A DNA stretch of 64,000 nt from [Clostridium] celerecrescens 18A (lineage in GTDB: Bacteria; Bacillota; Clostridia; Lachnospirales; Lachnospiraceae): assembly GCF_002797975.1 (NCBI RefSeq), contig NZ_PGET01000001.1, positions 3,541,501 to 3,605,500 on the forward strand, given 5' to 3'. The translations under genes and the position numbers were made by a program. Shown here piece after piece: positions 8,934 through 17,357 of this stretch. The first letter of the stretch is position 1, and every line of letters starts with the position of its first letter. The notes under the pieces are model-generated. The model was not told the origin of the DNA. It ran no database searches and worked only from the letters and a program-made list of their open reading frames with translations.

Positions 8934-9398
8934 TTATAAATTTTTCGGCCCAAAGCCCATGGGCAGCAGTTCCTTTAAATAAAATATCTTATACTCTTCT
9001 CTTTCTGCCGCTAATATGATCTGAAATGTTTCCGGGTCGCAGAATTCCATCATTACCTGGCGGCAGACTCCGCAAGGGGCTGTAAGCCCTGTAGGGATCC
9101 CCTCTTTTCCTCCAACGATGCAGATTGCTTTAAATTCCTTTTCCCCCTGGCTGACCGCCTTAAAAAATGCCGTGCGTTCCGCGCAGTTGCTTGGAGTATA
9201 GGCTGCATTTTCGATATTGCAGCCCTGATACAAAGTGCCTTCAGCTGATAAAAGCGCCGCTCCCACCTTAAATCCTGAATATGGAGCATATGCTTTTCCC
9301 ATAGCCTCAAATGCCTGATCAATCATTTCCTTTACAGGAAGCTCTGTTCCGGCCAAAGCCCCGCTCTGGCAAACACCTTCCATTGTTTCTTCTTTCAT
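8934..9398 (-). CDS. cdd: cytidine deaminase
   Basis: 154 aa from the ATG at 9398, chosen for AGGAGG six nt upstream; an earlier start would add seven residues without such a site. Deaminates cytidine and deoxycytidine to uridine and deoxyuridine, feeding the uridine phosphorylase upstream. Zinc site motifs are complete: NCAERTA (Cys ligand and catalytic Glu) and APCGVC (two Cys ligands). The homotetrameric all-cysteine type fits the length. About 20 extra N-terminal residues are present relative to the compact 130-aa family. Last gene of the nucleoside run. Confidence 0.95.
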   Translation of the reverse strand: MKEETMEGVCQSGALAGTELPVKEMIDQAFEAMGKAYAPYSGFKVGAALLSAEGTLYQGCNIENAAYTPSNCAERTAFFKAVSQGEKEFKAICIVGGKEGIPTGLTAPCGVCRQVMMEFCDPETFQIILAAEREEYKIFYLKELLPMGFGPKNL

Positions 9399-9455
9399 TA
9401 CCAACCTCCTGGCCACCACCCTCTCCCAAAATCGGAGCCATGTTTTTTCTGTAAT

Positions 9456-10163
9456 CTACAATTCCAGGGCGATTTCTATCATTTTTCCAAATCCAAGCTG
9501 CCTCTCCTCTGCGCTCAGCTTTTCATCGCCATAAACAAGATCGGAAATCGTCAGCATACAGAGAGCCTTTTTGCGGGCTGCTGCTGCATTCATATATAAA
9601 GCCGCTGTTTCCATCTCAACAGCCAGAACTCCCATATTGCGCCACTTGTCATTAACCCCGCTGTCAGCATTATAAAATATATCGCTGGACAGCACATTGC
9701 CCACAACCGCTTTCGTTCCCTGCTTTCCGGCCGCTTCTACCGCTTTGGCCAGGAGCTCATAATCAGCAATAGACGCAAATGTACCCGGAAGCCCATACTG
9801 GTAAGCATAATTGGAATCCGTACAGGCTCCCATGGCGATCACTACATCCATAAGCTCTACCTTATCCTGCAGGGAGCCAGCAGAACCGATGCGGATAATC
9901 TGGTCCACATCATAAAAATGATACAGCTCATAAGAATATATTCCCATGGACGGCATTCCCATTCCGCCCCCCATAACGGAAAGTTCTTTCCCCTTATAGG
10001 TTCCGGTAAATCCAAGCATGTTCCGGACCGATGTTACCTGAACCGGATTTTCCAGATACGTTTCCGCAATATACTTTGCCCGTAAAGGATCCCCCGGCAT
10101 CAAAACTGTTTTTGCTATTTCACCTTTTTTTGCCCCATTATGGGGAGTTGGTGTCATCTCCAT
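9456..10163 (-). CDS. deoD: purine nucleoside phosphorylase, DeoD type
   Basis: 235 aa from the ATG at 10163, preceded by GGAGGA; a longer frame to 10190 would overlap udp. Cleaves purine (deoxy)nucleosides with phosphate to base plus (deoxy)ribose-1-phosphate. Family signatures: [13 protein letters not shown], the [16 protein letters not shown] loop, RIGSAGSL and [10 protein letters not shown], with Asp in TISDLVYG as the catalytic acid of hexameric 6-oxo/6-aminopurine enzymes. It lies 16 bp after udp and 57 bp before cdd. Confidence 0.96.
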   Translation of the reverse strand: MEMTPTPHNGAKKGEIAKTVLMPGDPLRAKYIAETYLENPVQVTSVRNMLGFTGTYKGKELSVMGGGMGMPSMGIYSYELYHFYDVDQIIRIGSAGSLQDKVELMDVVIAMGACTDSNYAYQYGLPGTFASIADYELLAKAVEAAGKQGTKAVVGNVLSSDIFYNADSGVNDKWRNMGVLAVEMETAALYMNAAAARKKALCMLTISDLVYGDEKLSAEERQLGFGKMIEIALEL

Positions 10164-10179
10164 TTGATCTCCTCCTTTT

Positions 10180-10956
10180 TTATGATTCATCCTGTTGTAT
10201 CATAAGACGAATGGCTTCTACTGCCGTTCGTATGGCCCCATCCGTATCATGGACAATCGGATTTTCAAGACCAAGTCTTGCCCGTTCCTGGTTCGCTAAT
10301 ACAAGGAATATGGAACCGACCCTCACCTTAAGCGCACTGGCTGCTACAAACAGAGCCGCGGATTCCATCTCCGAAGCCTTGCAGCCCAGCTTCATCCAGG
10401 CCTCCCATTTGTTTAACAGTTCAAAGGATACTGGCTTTGTTTCCGGAGAATGCTGTCCATAAAAGGAATCCTTACACTGGACAACTCCTACATGGCAGGT
10501 CTTATCCAGGGCCTTTGCCGCAGCAGCCAGGGCGCCTGTCACTTTAAAATCCGGGACTGCCGGAAACTCAATGGGCGCATATTCCCGGCTGGTGCCTTCC
10601 ATGCGGATGGCTCCGTTTGCAATGACTAAATCCCCGCTTTTTACCTCCACATCCATTCCGCCGCAAGTACCGACACGGATGAAAGTGTCTGCACCAGACA
10701 TCACCAGTTCCTCCAGGGCAATCGCCGCCGAAGGACCGCCGATGCCCGTAGATGTGACGCTGACTAACTTACCGTCTATCGTACCGGTATAGGTCACGTA
10801 CTCCCTGCTGTCCGCGATCAGTCTGGGATTGTCAAAATACTTTGCAATAAGGGCACAGCGCTTGGGGTCTCCGGGCAGAATGACATATCTGCCCACATCC
10901 CCTTTCCCAACCTGGAGGTGATACTGCTTTCCTTCTGTTTCTGAATAATTTGTCAT
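10180..10956 (-). CDS. udp: uridine phosphorylase
   Basis: 258 aa, same fold as DeoD. Converts uridine (and often deoxyuridine) plus phosphate to uracil and (deoxy)ribose-1-phosphate. Seen: [33 protein letters not shown], and the uracil-binding [13 protein letters not shown] followed by [10 protein letters not shown], which distinguish Udp from DeoD. 17 bp downstream of the Crp-type regulator, same strand, tightly packed with deoD. Confidence 0.94.
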   Translation of the reverse strand: MTNYSETEGKQYHLQVGKGDVGRYVILPGDPKRCALIAKYFDNPRLIADSREYVTYTGTIDGKLVSVTSTGIGGPSAAIALEELVMSGADTFIRVGTCGGMDVEVKSGDLVIANGAIRMEGTSREYAPIEFPAVPDFKVTGALAAAAKALDKTCHVGVVQCKDSFYGQHSPETKPVSFELLNKWEAWMKLGCKASEMESAALFVAASALKVRVGSIFLVLANQERARLGLENPIVHDTDGAIRTAVEAIRLMIQQDES

Positions 10957-10973
10957 ACTTAATCCACCCTTCT

Positions 10974-11693
10974 CTATATCTCATTCTCATCAATTTTTTC
11001 TGCAACCACCGCCTTAATCCGCCGGTACTGCTCTTCATCGATAATAATGGTCCTTCCTTCCCGGGAAATATACCCTTTCTCCTCCATCTGGCTGACGCAC
11101 CGGTTCACGGTCTTTATGCAAAGACCGGTACTGTTTGATAAATCTTTTCTTGCAAGCTGTATGCGGCAGGTCCCTCGGTGGGATGATTTCCGGTAAATCT
11201 CCATAAAGAGCAGGAATAGTCTGTCGCTTCCCTGTAAAAATAAAAACAGACGTTCCTTCCTTACCTGCTCTAAAAGATAGACGCCCATGGCCTTTACCTG
11301 TTCTAAAACCGCATGGATATCTGAAAGCATCCAGCGGCTGAACTGGTCCTTGGATACACAGAGAAACCGGCAGTCCGTTTCTGTCACCAGAGTCGTCCGG
11401 TACAGCTCAAAGCCCATGAGAAATTCCATGGCTCCAAACACCTCCACCGGATAGAATCTGGTATAGTCGTAGGCGATTTCCTGAACCCGGTAATCCGTAG
11501 CCTTTACAACACCTTCCACCAGAATATAAATGGTATCCACGGTTTCATTTTCATGAATAAAGGTGGTGCCCTTTTTCAGGTTTACTATCTTAAAGGCTTC
11601 CAGGAGCCATTTAGGCGCATTGGCCAGATAATTATTTAAATATTCCCGCGGCTCACTGTGAAGTTCATTGATTAAAGACATAGCATCGTTCAC
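10974..11693 (-). CDS. Crp/Fnr-family transcriptional regulator
   Basis: 239 aa. GTG start at 11693 with AAAGGAG seven nt upstream. Residues about 25-150 form a cyclic-nucleotide-binding-type beta barrel, then a long dimer helix and a C-terminal winged HTH (about 175-225). The recognition part is [12 protein letters not shown], where Crp/Fnr have S-R-E-T-V-x-R: the two base-reading residues before Thr are changed, so a non-TGTGA site is expected. No Fe-S cysteine cluster like that of Fnr is visible. Encoded inside the nucleoside run, it probably controls it. Effector unknown. Confidence 0.87.
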   Translation of the reverse strand: MNDAMSLINELHSEPREYLNNYLANAPKWLLEAFKIVNLKKGTTFIHENETVDTIYILVEGVVKATDYRVQEIAYDYTRFYPVEVFGAMEFLMGFELYRTTLVTETDCRFLCVSKDQFSRWMLSDIHAVLEQVKAMGVYLLEQVRKERLFLFLQGSDRLFLLFMEIYRKSSHRGTCRIQLARKDLSNSTGLCIKTVNRCVSQMEEKGYISREGRTIIIDEEQYRRIKAVVAEKIDENEI

Positions 11694-11734
11694 GATCTTG
11701 CTCCTTTACGTTTCTTTCTCTTTGATTTCATCAT

Positions 11735-11748
11735 ATCATATTTATGAT
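11735..11748. promoter_or_regulatory. ATCATA-N2-TATGAT dyad upstream of the Crp-type gene
   Basis: Six-bp perfect arms in the 86-bp gap between the last permease gene and the regulator gene. No clear promoter accompanies it. Could be an operator or a small mRNA hairpin. Confidence 0.25.
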
Positions 11749-11779
11749 CCGCCGGGAATCATTACTTGCCTCTAAGCTC

Positions 11780-12697
11780 TTACCTTGCATCCTTTTCGTA
11801 TGGCTGCCCGCTTGCTTTCGGTGCAGAGGATTTCCCCACAAACAGGATCAGGATCACGATAGTAATGAGATACGGAAGCATTGCCAGAATGGACGAAGGA
11901 ACCGCAAATCTTCCCCCTCCCAGAGTGACGGTAAGGGCCTGGGCTGCTCCGAATAACAGGCAGGCACCATAAGCCCCGTGAGGAGTCCATTTTCCAAAAA
12001 TCACGGCTGCCAGTGCAATAAATCCCTGTCCGCTGATCGCGGTAGGCGTAAATTGAGGGATGATGGCCAGGGTCATGGACGCACCGCCCAGTCCGGCTAA
12101 AATGCCCGAAACCAGCACACAGATATACCTGATTTTATAAACGTTGAGTCCCATGGTATCCGCTGCTGCCGGATGCTCTCCAACTGCCCGGATATGAAGC
12201 CCCCACTTTGTTTTATATAGAAAGAACCAGATAAAAACAGCCAGTACAAACGCGATGACAACGGTCACATCCACATTTAAATTCTGAAACGCCTTTGAGT
12301 TTAAGCTCCCAAACACCTTTGGAATCTTATGAGGCACCGGGAGCGACATGGTGGCACCGTCAAAAAGCAGGCGGCAGACAAACAGAGCCACACCAGGTCC
12401 GATCAAATTGATGGCAATACCGGATATCGTCTGGTCCGCCTTACATGTAATCGACGCAAAGGCATGGAGAAGAGCAATAACACCTCCTGCCAGACCGGCT
12501 GCAAAAAATCCTACCCAGGCACTTCCTGAATAATAACCCACAGTAGCCCCTGTAACTGCTCCGATGGTCATCATTCCTTCAATACCGATATTGGTAACGC
12601 CGGACCGCTCCGACACCACTCCCCCCAATGCTGCAAATACCAAAGGGGTGGAATACATAAGTGTAATGCCTACGAATAGCATCAGACTGTTAAGCAT
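11780..12697 (-). CDS. nupC: nucleoside ABC transporter permease (NupC/NupQ type)
   Basis: 305 aa, hydrophobic throughout, of the branched-chain-amino-acid/BMP-type permease superfamily (BPD_transp_2). Typical stretches are GGVVSERSGVTNIGIEGMM near the N-terminus and GQGFIALAAVIFGKWTP, the motif facing the ATPase. Forms the membrane channel together with the permease encoded upstream, which it overlaps by 8 nt. Nucleoside specificity is inferred from the BMP-type binding protein and the phosphorylases downstream. Confidence 0.88.
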   Translation of the reverse strand: MLNSLMLFVGITLMYSTPLVFAALGGVVSERSGVTNIGIEGMMTIGAVTGATVGYYSGSAWVGFFAAGLAGGVIALLHAFASITCKADQTISGIAINLIGPGVALFVCRLLFDGATMSLPVPHKIPKVFGSLNSKAFQNLNVDVTVVIAFVLAVFIWFFLYKTKWGLHIRAVGEHPAAADTMGLNVYKIRYICVLVSGILAGLGGASMTLAIIPQFTPTAISGQGFIALAAVIFGKWTPHGAYGACLLFGAAQALTVTLGGGRFAVPSSILAMLPYLITIVILILFVGKSSAPKASGQPYEKDAR

Positions 12698-13814
12698 GTT
12701 TCTTACCTCCCTTCGAAAAACGGTCCACCAGCGGCGGAATGATACGGGTCAGCGCCACGAAAAAAACGATGACACCAATGACGATGTTGATAATTTCTGA
12801 CGGAGCACCCACTTCGTACTGCAAAGACTGGCCGCCATATATTAAACCTCCAAACAGCAGCCCTGCAAAAATACAGCCGATTGGTGAACTGGCCGCGATC
12901 AGACAAACGGATAATCCGTTAAAGCCCGTGTTTTCAAAGGCTGCCAATGTGGCAATGCCATGAGGAGAATTTCCGGTGATATAAAGAGATGCAGCCAGCC
13001 CGCAGATCGCGCCGGATATAAGCATGGAGTGCAGGATGTTTCTGTTTACATAGATTCCAGAAAATTCCGCTGCGCTCTTATTAAAGCCTACCGCTCTCAG
13101 TTCAAATCCCTTAGCTGTTTTATATAGAAGGAACCAGATAAACACAGCCAGAATGACTGCAATAATGATTCCAACGTTTACATCTGTTTTCAAAACGGTG
13201 CTGCGAAGAAATTCGTTCTGTGCAAGGGCCGCTTTTCCCGCCTCTGTTGTCTTGTAATTTCCCAGAATCATCGTATAACCGGAACGGTTGATCGGGTACG
13301 TTCCAATGGTATCCGGCTTATGGAACCGGTTTAAGGAGCATACATAATTAGAGAAATAAAGCGCAATCCAGTTAAGCATGATACTGGTAAGAACCTCATG
13401 AATGCCAAACTTCGCCTTTAAGAAACCTGCAATCCCTCCATACACTGCCCCGGCTGCCACACCAGCAAGGACAACGAGAGGAATCTGGATCACCGGAGGA
13501 AAATCAAACAGAATGCCGACCACGGTAGATGCCACACATCCCATAATAAACTGTCCTTCGGCTCCGATGTTAAAAAGTCCGGTCTTAAACGCAAATGCAA
13601 CGCCGATTCCCGTGAGAATGATAGGCGTACTTTTGATGATAACATTGGAAATGTGTTTCGGACTGGAAAAGACTCCGTCAAACAAGACGGCTAGTGAATG
13701 AACCGGCGGATACCCCGCCGCCGCTAGTATAATCCCCGCTACGATAAAACCAAAGAAAACAGCGATCAATGTCATTGTTAATGGTTTTTTTAATATCTTT
13801 ATCGCTTTATCCAT
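12690..13814 (-). CDS. nupB: nucleoside ABC transporter permease (NupB/NupP type)
   Basis: 374 aa integral membrane protein of the same superfamily, with about nine to ten hydrophobic segments. FKTGLFNIGAEGQFIMG and FNGLSVCLIAASSPIG are the conserved positions. The larger of the two permeases, as in nupABC/nupNOPQ systems. Overlaps the ATPase gene by 8 nt on one side and the second permease gene by 8 nt on the other. Confidence 0.88.
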   Translation of the reverse strand: MDKAIKILKKPLTMTLIAVFFGFIVAGIILAAAGYPPVHSLAVLFDGVFSSPKHISNVIIKSTPIILTGIGVAFAFKTGLFNIGAEGQFIMGCVASTVVGILFDFPPVIQIPLVVLAGVAAGAVYGGIAGFLKAKFGIHEVLTSIMLNWIALYFSNYVCSLNRFHKPDTIGTYPINRSGYTMILGNYKTTEAGKAALAQNEFLRSTVLKTDVNVGIIIAVILAVFIWFLLYKTAKGFELRAVGFNKSAAEFSGIYVNRNILHSMLISGAICGLAASLYITGNSPHGIATLAAFENTGFNGLSVCLIAASSPIGCIFAGLLFGGLIYGGQSLQYEVGAPSEIINIVIGVIVFFVALTRIIPPLVDRFSKGGKKHA

Positions 13815-15342
13815 GATTCTTTCCTCCTGCCATTAATAGACCAATCGTATTTTCATCTACGGTTCCCTGCTGAAACGTATCTTGAATTTTTCCGTCGTAA
13901 ATAACCGCTATGGTATCGGAAACATTCATAACCTCGTCCAGTTCAAAAGAGATCAAGAGCACCGCTTTTCCTTTATCCCTTTCACGGATCAGGGTCTTAT
14001 GCACAGTTTCAATGGCTCCTACGTCAAGTCCTCTGGTCGGCTGTACCGCAATCAGTATATCCGGATTCATGGCGACTTCACGTCCGATGATAACCTTCTG
14101 CTGATTTCCGCCTGAAAGCTCCCCTACCCTTCTGGAACCGCAGTCATCCGGCCGGACATCATACGCCTTGATGAGGGTTTGGGTAAACTCTTCCATTTTC
14201 TTTTTATTTAAGATTCCTTTTCTGGAAAATGGTTCTTTGCGGCAGCGTTCCAATACCGCGTTCTCATTTACAGTGAAGTCAAGGACAAGGCCCCTTTTCT
14301 GCCGGTCCTCAGGAATGATGCTGACGCCGCTGTCTATGACCGTCCTTGGATTTGTGTTGATGATAGGTTTCCCACAAACCGTAATGCTTCCCCTTTCTGC
14401 CGGAACCAGGCTGCTGATCGCTTCCACCAGCTCCTTCTGCCCGTTTCCGTCAATACCGGCGATTCCCACGATTTCTCCCTTACGGACCTTTAAGTTTAAA
14501 CCCTTTACTGCATCAAGCTTTCTCTCATTTTTCACAACAAGGTCTTTGATTTCTAATACCGTTTCTCCCGGCTTTGCCGAAGTCTTATCCACCACCAGCT
14601 TTACTTCATGGCCCACCATCAGCGCAGCCAGCTCTTGTCCGGAAACCTTCTCTACCGGAACCGTATCAATGTATTCGCCGCGGCGGATGATGGTACAGGT
14701 ATCGGAAGATGCTTTAATTTCCTTTAATTTATGAGTGATGATGATAATCGCCTTTCCGTCATCTACCAGATTGTGCATGATGGAGAGAAGATCTTCAATT
14801 TCCTGAGGGGTCAAAACGGCGGTAGGCTCATCAAGGATTAATAGTTCCGCTCCCCGGTACAACGCTTTTAATATTTCAACCCTCTGCTGCATACCAACGG
14901 AAATATCACAGATTCTGGCATCCGGGTCTACTTCCAGCCCGTATTTTTCCACGATATCTAATATCTGTTTCCTGGCCTTCTTCATATCTACAATACCTGC
15001 GCGGGAGGTAGTCTCATTTCCTAAAATAATATTCTGTGTGACCGTGAAATCCTCCACCAGCATAAAATGCTGATGAACCATGCCGATGCCGTTTGCTATG
15101 GCCACATTAGGATTTTTTATGTCCACCTTTTTCCCATTGATAAAGATTTCTCCCTCATCGGCCTGATACAATCCGTACAGTACATTCATCAGCGTCGACT
15201 TCCCCGCACCGTTTTCACCCAGAAGAGAATGAATGCTGCCCTTCTTAACATCCAGACTCATATCCTTCAAAGCGTAAAATGCCCCGAACCTTTTTGTGAT
15301 TCCGTGCATCTGGACCGCATAATCGCTGTTTCCCGTGACCAT
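13807..15342 (-). CDS. nupA: nucleoside ABC transporter ATPase, double nucleotide-binding domain
   Basis: 511 aa with two fused ABC domains. The first has a full Walker A (GENGAGKST, about 42-50), signature ISVGMQQR and Walker B LLILDEPTAVL. The second has IAGIDGNGQKEL in the Walker A position (degenerate, lacking GKS/T) but an intact LSGGNQQK signature. This asymmetry is usual for ribose/nucleoside-type importers such as RbsA and NupA. It follows bmpA after a 71-nt gap holding a large hairpin. Confidence 0.92.
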   Translation of the reverse strand: MVTGNSDYAVQMHGITKRFGAFYALKDMSLDVKKGSIHSLLGENGAGKSTLMNVLYGLYQADEGEIFINGKKVDIKNPNVAIANGIGMVHQHFMLVEDFTVTQNIILGNETTSRAGIVDMKKARKQILDIVEKYGLEVDPDARICDISVGMQQRVEILKALYRGAELLILDEPTAVLTPQEIEDLLSIMHNLVDDGKAIIIITHKLKEIKASSDTCTIIRRGEYIDTVPVEKVSGQELAALMVGHEVKLVVDKTSAKPGETVLEIKDLVVKNERKLDAVKGLNLKVRKGEIVGIAGIDGNGQKELVEAISSLVPAERGSITVCGKPIINTNPRTVIDSGVSIIPEDRQKRGLVLDFTVNENAVLERCRKEPFSRKGILNKKKMEEFTQTLIKAYDVRPDDCGSRRVGELSGGNQQKVIIGREVAMNPDILIAVQPTRGLDVGAIETVHKTLIRERDKGKAVLLISFELDEVMNVSDTIAVIYDGKIQDTFQQGTVDENTIGLLMAGGKNHG

Positions 15343-15363
15343 GTCAATGCTTTCTCCTTTCGG

Positions 15364-15402
15364 TTTTACACCGCAGGCTCTTTCGATCCCTGCGGTGTAA
15401 AA
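15364..15402. repeat. intercistronic hairpin between bmpA and the transporter ATPase
   Basis: Fourteen-bp perfect stem (15364-15377 with 15389-15402). On the minus strand it is not followed by a T-run; on the plus strand it is (TTTTTT). For the operon transcript it therefore looks like a processing or mRNA-protecting hairpin and not an efficient terminator. Confidence 0.6.
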
Positions 15403-15413
15403 TTTTTTCTCTT

Positions 15414-16469
15414 CTATTTAGCGATGAACGCTTCATATTCCTCTTTTGTGGTCGGCGGTGTCAGTTCACCGTTCTTAATTTTATCCTGCACCTTTAAGGT
15501 ATCCTCATAAACACCTTCCGGCATGTTGCCATGCTCCTCAGGGATTCCCACACAGTCTTCCTGTAAGCCAAAGGTAAGGGTTTTACCACCAATCTCCTGG
15601 CCGTTCATTGCTTCTTCTGATACTTCCTGTACTGCTTTACCAACTAATTTAAGAGCAGATGTCAACACGTTTTCCGGTGCCAGATACGCCTGGTCCCTGT
15701 CTACACCGATTACCCACTTGTCCGCTTCTTTTGCTGCCTCAATAACACCGGTTCCTGTACCGCCAGCTGCGTGGTAGATCACGTCACATCCATCAGAATA
15801 CATTCTTGCAGCAATGGCTTTTCCCTTGGCTGCATCACTAAAGCTTTCTGCGTACTGCACAGAAATATCAATATCTTTCCCAAGCTCTTTTGCCGCATAC
15901 TTTACGCCGGCTTCATAGCCGTACTGGAACTGGTCGATTAAGCCTGAGGAGATTCCGCCTACAAAACCTACTTTTCCGGTCTGTGTGGTACGTCCAGCCA
16001 CATATCCAACCAGGAAGGATGGCTCCTGGGCACGGAACATAACTCCAGTCACATTGGAAGGGGTATCCTCATAAGCATTGTCAATGATCGCATACTGGAT
16101 ATCAGGATTGCTTCCGGCTGCCTCCAGCACTGCATCGGCACAGGCGTAACCTACGCCCCATAACAGATTGGCGCCGCTGTCTCCCAGCCTCTCTAAATTC
16201 GTTACGAAATCTGATGCCTGCTTTGACTCGATGTAGTTAACCTCTGCACCGGTCTTGTTCTTTAACTCAGTAAGGCCTTCCCATGCGGACTGGTTAAAGG
16301 ACTGGTCATTGATTCCGCCTGTATCCGTTATCATTGCAACGGAAAAGCTGCTCTTTCCTCCGGAAGTCTCCTCCTGGGCTTTTGTAGTCTCCGCATTTCC
16401 GCCTCCGCAAGCCGTAAGTGACAGCACCATAGCCGCTGTTAAACCAAATACAATACCTTTTCTCATCAT
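15414..16469 (-). CDS. bmpA: BMP-family nucleoside-binding lipoprotein
   Basis: 351 aa. Lipoprotein signal peptide with lipobox LTAC (mature Cys about residue 21) and a GGG/Ser-Thr-rich linker; anchored on the outer membrane face. The body matches the BMP/Med family of nucleoside-binding proteins: SFSVAMITDTGGINDQSFNQSAWEGL, GFVGGISSGLIDQFQYGYEAG and the AAGGTGTGVIEAA segment. It delivers purine or pyrimidine nucleosides to the NupABC-type channel. GGAGG lies upstream of two adjacent ATGs; the first is used here. 24 bp downstream of yjjW. Confidence 0.93.
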   Translation of the reverse strand: MMRKGIVFGLTAAMVLSLTACGGGNAETTKAQEETSGGKSSFSVAMITDTGGINDQSFNQSAWEGLTELKNKTGAEVNYIESKQASDFVTNLERLGDSGANLLWGVGYACADAVLEAAGSNPDIQYAIIDNAYEDTPSNVTGVMFRAQEPSFLVGYVAGRTTQTGKVGFVGGISSGLIDQFQYGYEAGVKYAAKELGKDIDISVQYAESFSDAAKGKAIAARMYSDGCDVIYHAAGGTGTGVIEAAKEADKWVIGVDRDQAYLAPENVLTSALKLVGKAVQEVSEEAMNGQEIGGKTLTFGLQEDCVGIPEEHGNMPEGVYEDTLKVQDKIKNGELTPPTTKEEYEAFIAK

Positions 16470-16493
16470 AACCTGATTCCTCCATTTTTCATT

Positions 16494-17357
16494 CTATACG
16501 ATTTGTATTTCTTTAAACCCACATTGAACCGCCAGTTCCTTTAATTTCTCCATCTGGTCCTGTGTAGGGCTTTTACGATGTTCCATTTCGCTTCTTACCC
16601 CATGATTGCGGAATGTAATAAGCTTTAACTTAAAATCCTCCAGATAAGGGGTTACTTCGGCGGCCACGCCTCTGATGACCTCCTCCATATCCACATCTTT
16701 GTCTTCTGCCAGACCGGAAGAAGATTCCCCATCCAGACACACGAGCCTTACCTCATATAATTTACCTGACTGGGCCAGATAGTTCAGATTCTTTTTAACA
16801 ATACGATTATCTCCGCCTGTCAGCCGGTGAAACACCTTAGAGTCCCACGCTTTTACATCCAGCATGACTTTATCCGTCACAGCCATGAGCTCCGGATGCT
16901 TTGTAAGATCCACGCAGCCATTGCTGTCCAGAAAACAGGATAATCCGGCATTTCCTGCAAGCGTGAACAATTCTGTGAGAAATTCCGGATACAGGCTGCA
17001 TTCGCCGCCGGATACCGTGATCCCCTGGATAAACGGTATATTCTTTGAAATCTTTTCCCATACGTCCACAGCCTCTATATACAGCACCTTGGGAGATGCG
17101 TAATTGGGACAGACCAATATGCAATGATCACACTGGGTACAGACCGCCTCATCCCATATTACATGTTTCCCTGATAGGGATAAAGCTCTTGCCGGACACT
17201 GGCTGACACAAACGCCGCAGCCATTGCACAGCCTCTGTGTCTCCGGGTTATGGCAGTAAGCACAGGCGATATTGCAGCCCTGGACAAACACCGCAGTCCG
17301 GCAGCCCGGCCCGTCTACTACGCTTAAGGGGATCATTTTGTTGATCGCGGCTCTCAC
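16494..17357 (-). CDS. yjjW: YjjW-family glycyl-radical enzyme activase (radical SAM)
   Basis: 287 aa, GTG start overlapping the yjjI stop by 4 nt (GTGA). The radical SAM cluster motif CNIACAYC is followed by an inserted two-cluster ferredoxin-like domain (CNGCGVCVSQCP and CTQCDHCILVCP), then TVSGGECSLYPEF for S-adenosylmethionine binding. Such activases generate the glycyl radical on a partner enzyme; here that is clearly YjjI, encoded immediately upstream. Length equals that of Escherichia coli YjjW. Oxygen-sensitive, cytoplasmic. Confidence 0.92.
   Translation of the reverse strand: MRAAINKMIPLSVVDGPGCRTAVFVQGCNIACAYCHNPETQRLCNGCGVCVSQCPARALSLSGKHVIWDEAVCTQCDHCILVCPNYASPKVLYIEAVDVWEKISKNIPFIQGITVSGGECSLYPEFLTELFTLAGNAGLSCFLDSNGCVDLTKHPELMAVTDKVMLDVKAWDSKVFHRLTGGDNRIVKKNLNYLAQSGKLYEVRLVCLDGESSSGLAEDKDVDMEEVIRGVAAEVTPYLEDFKLKLITFRNHGVRSEMEHRKSPTQDQMEKLKELAVQCGFKEIQIV

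Noticed and set aside
14168..14734. 188-codon plus-strand frame opposite the nucleoside ABC ATPase gene
   Set aside because: Antisense shadow of the ABC domains; composition and start context do not support a gene.
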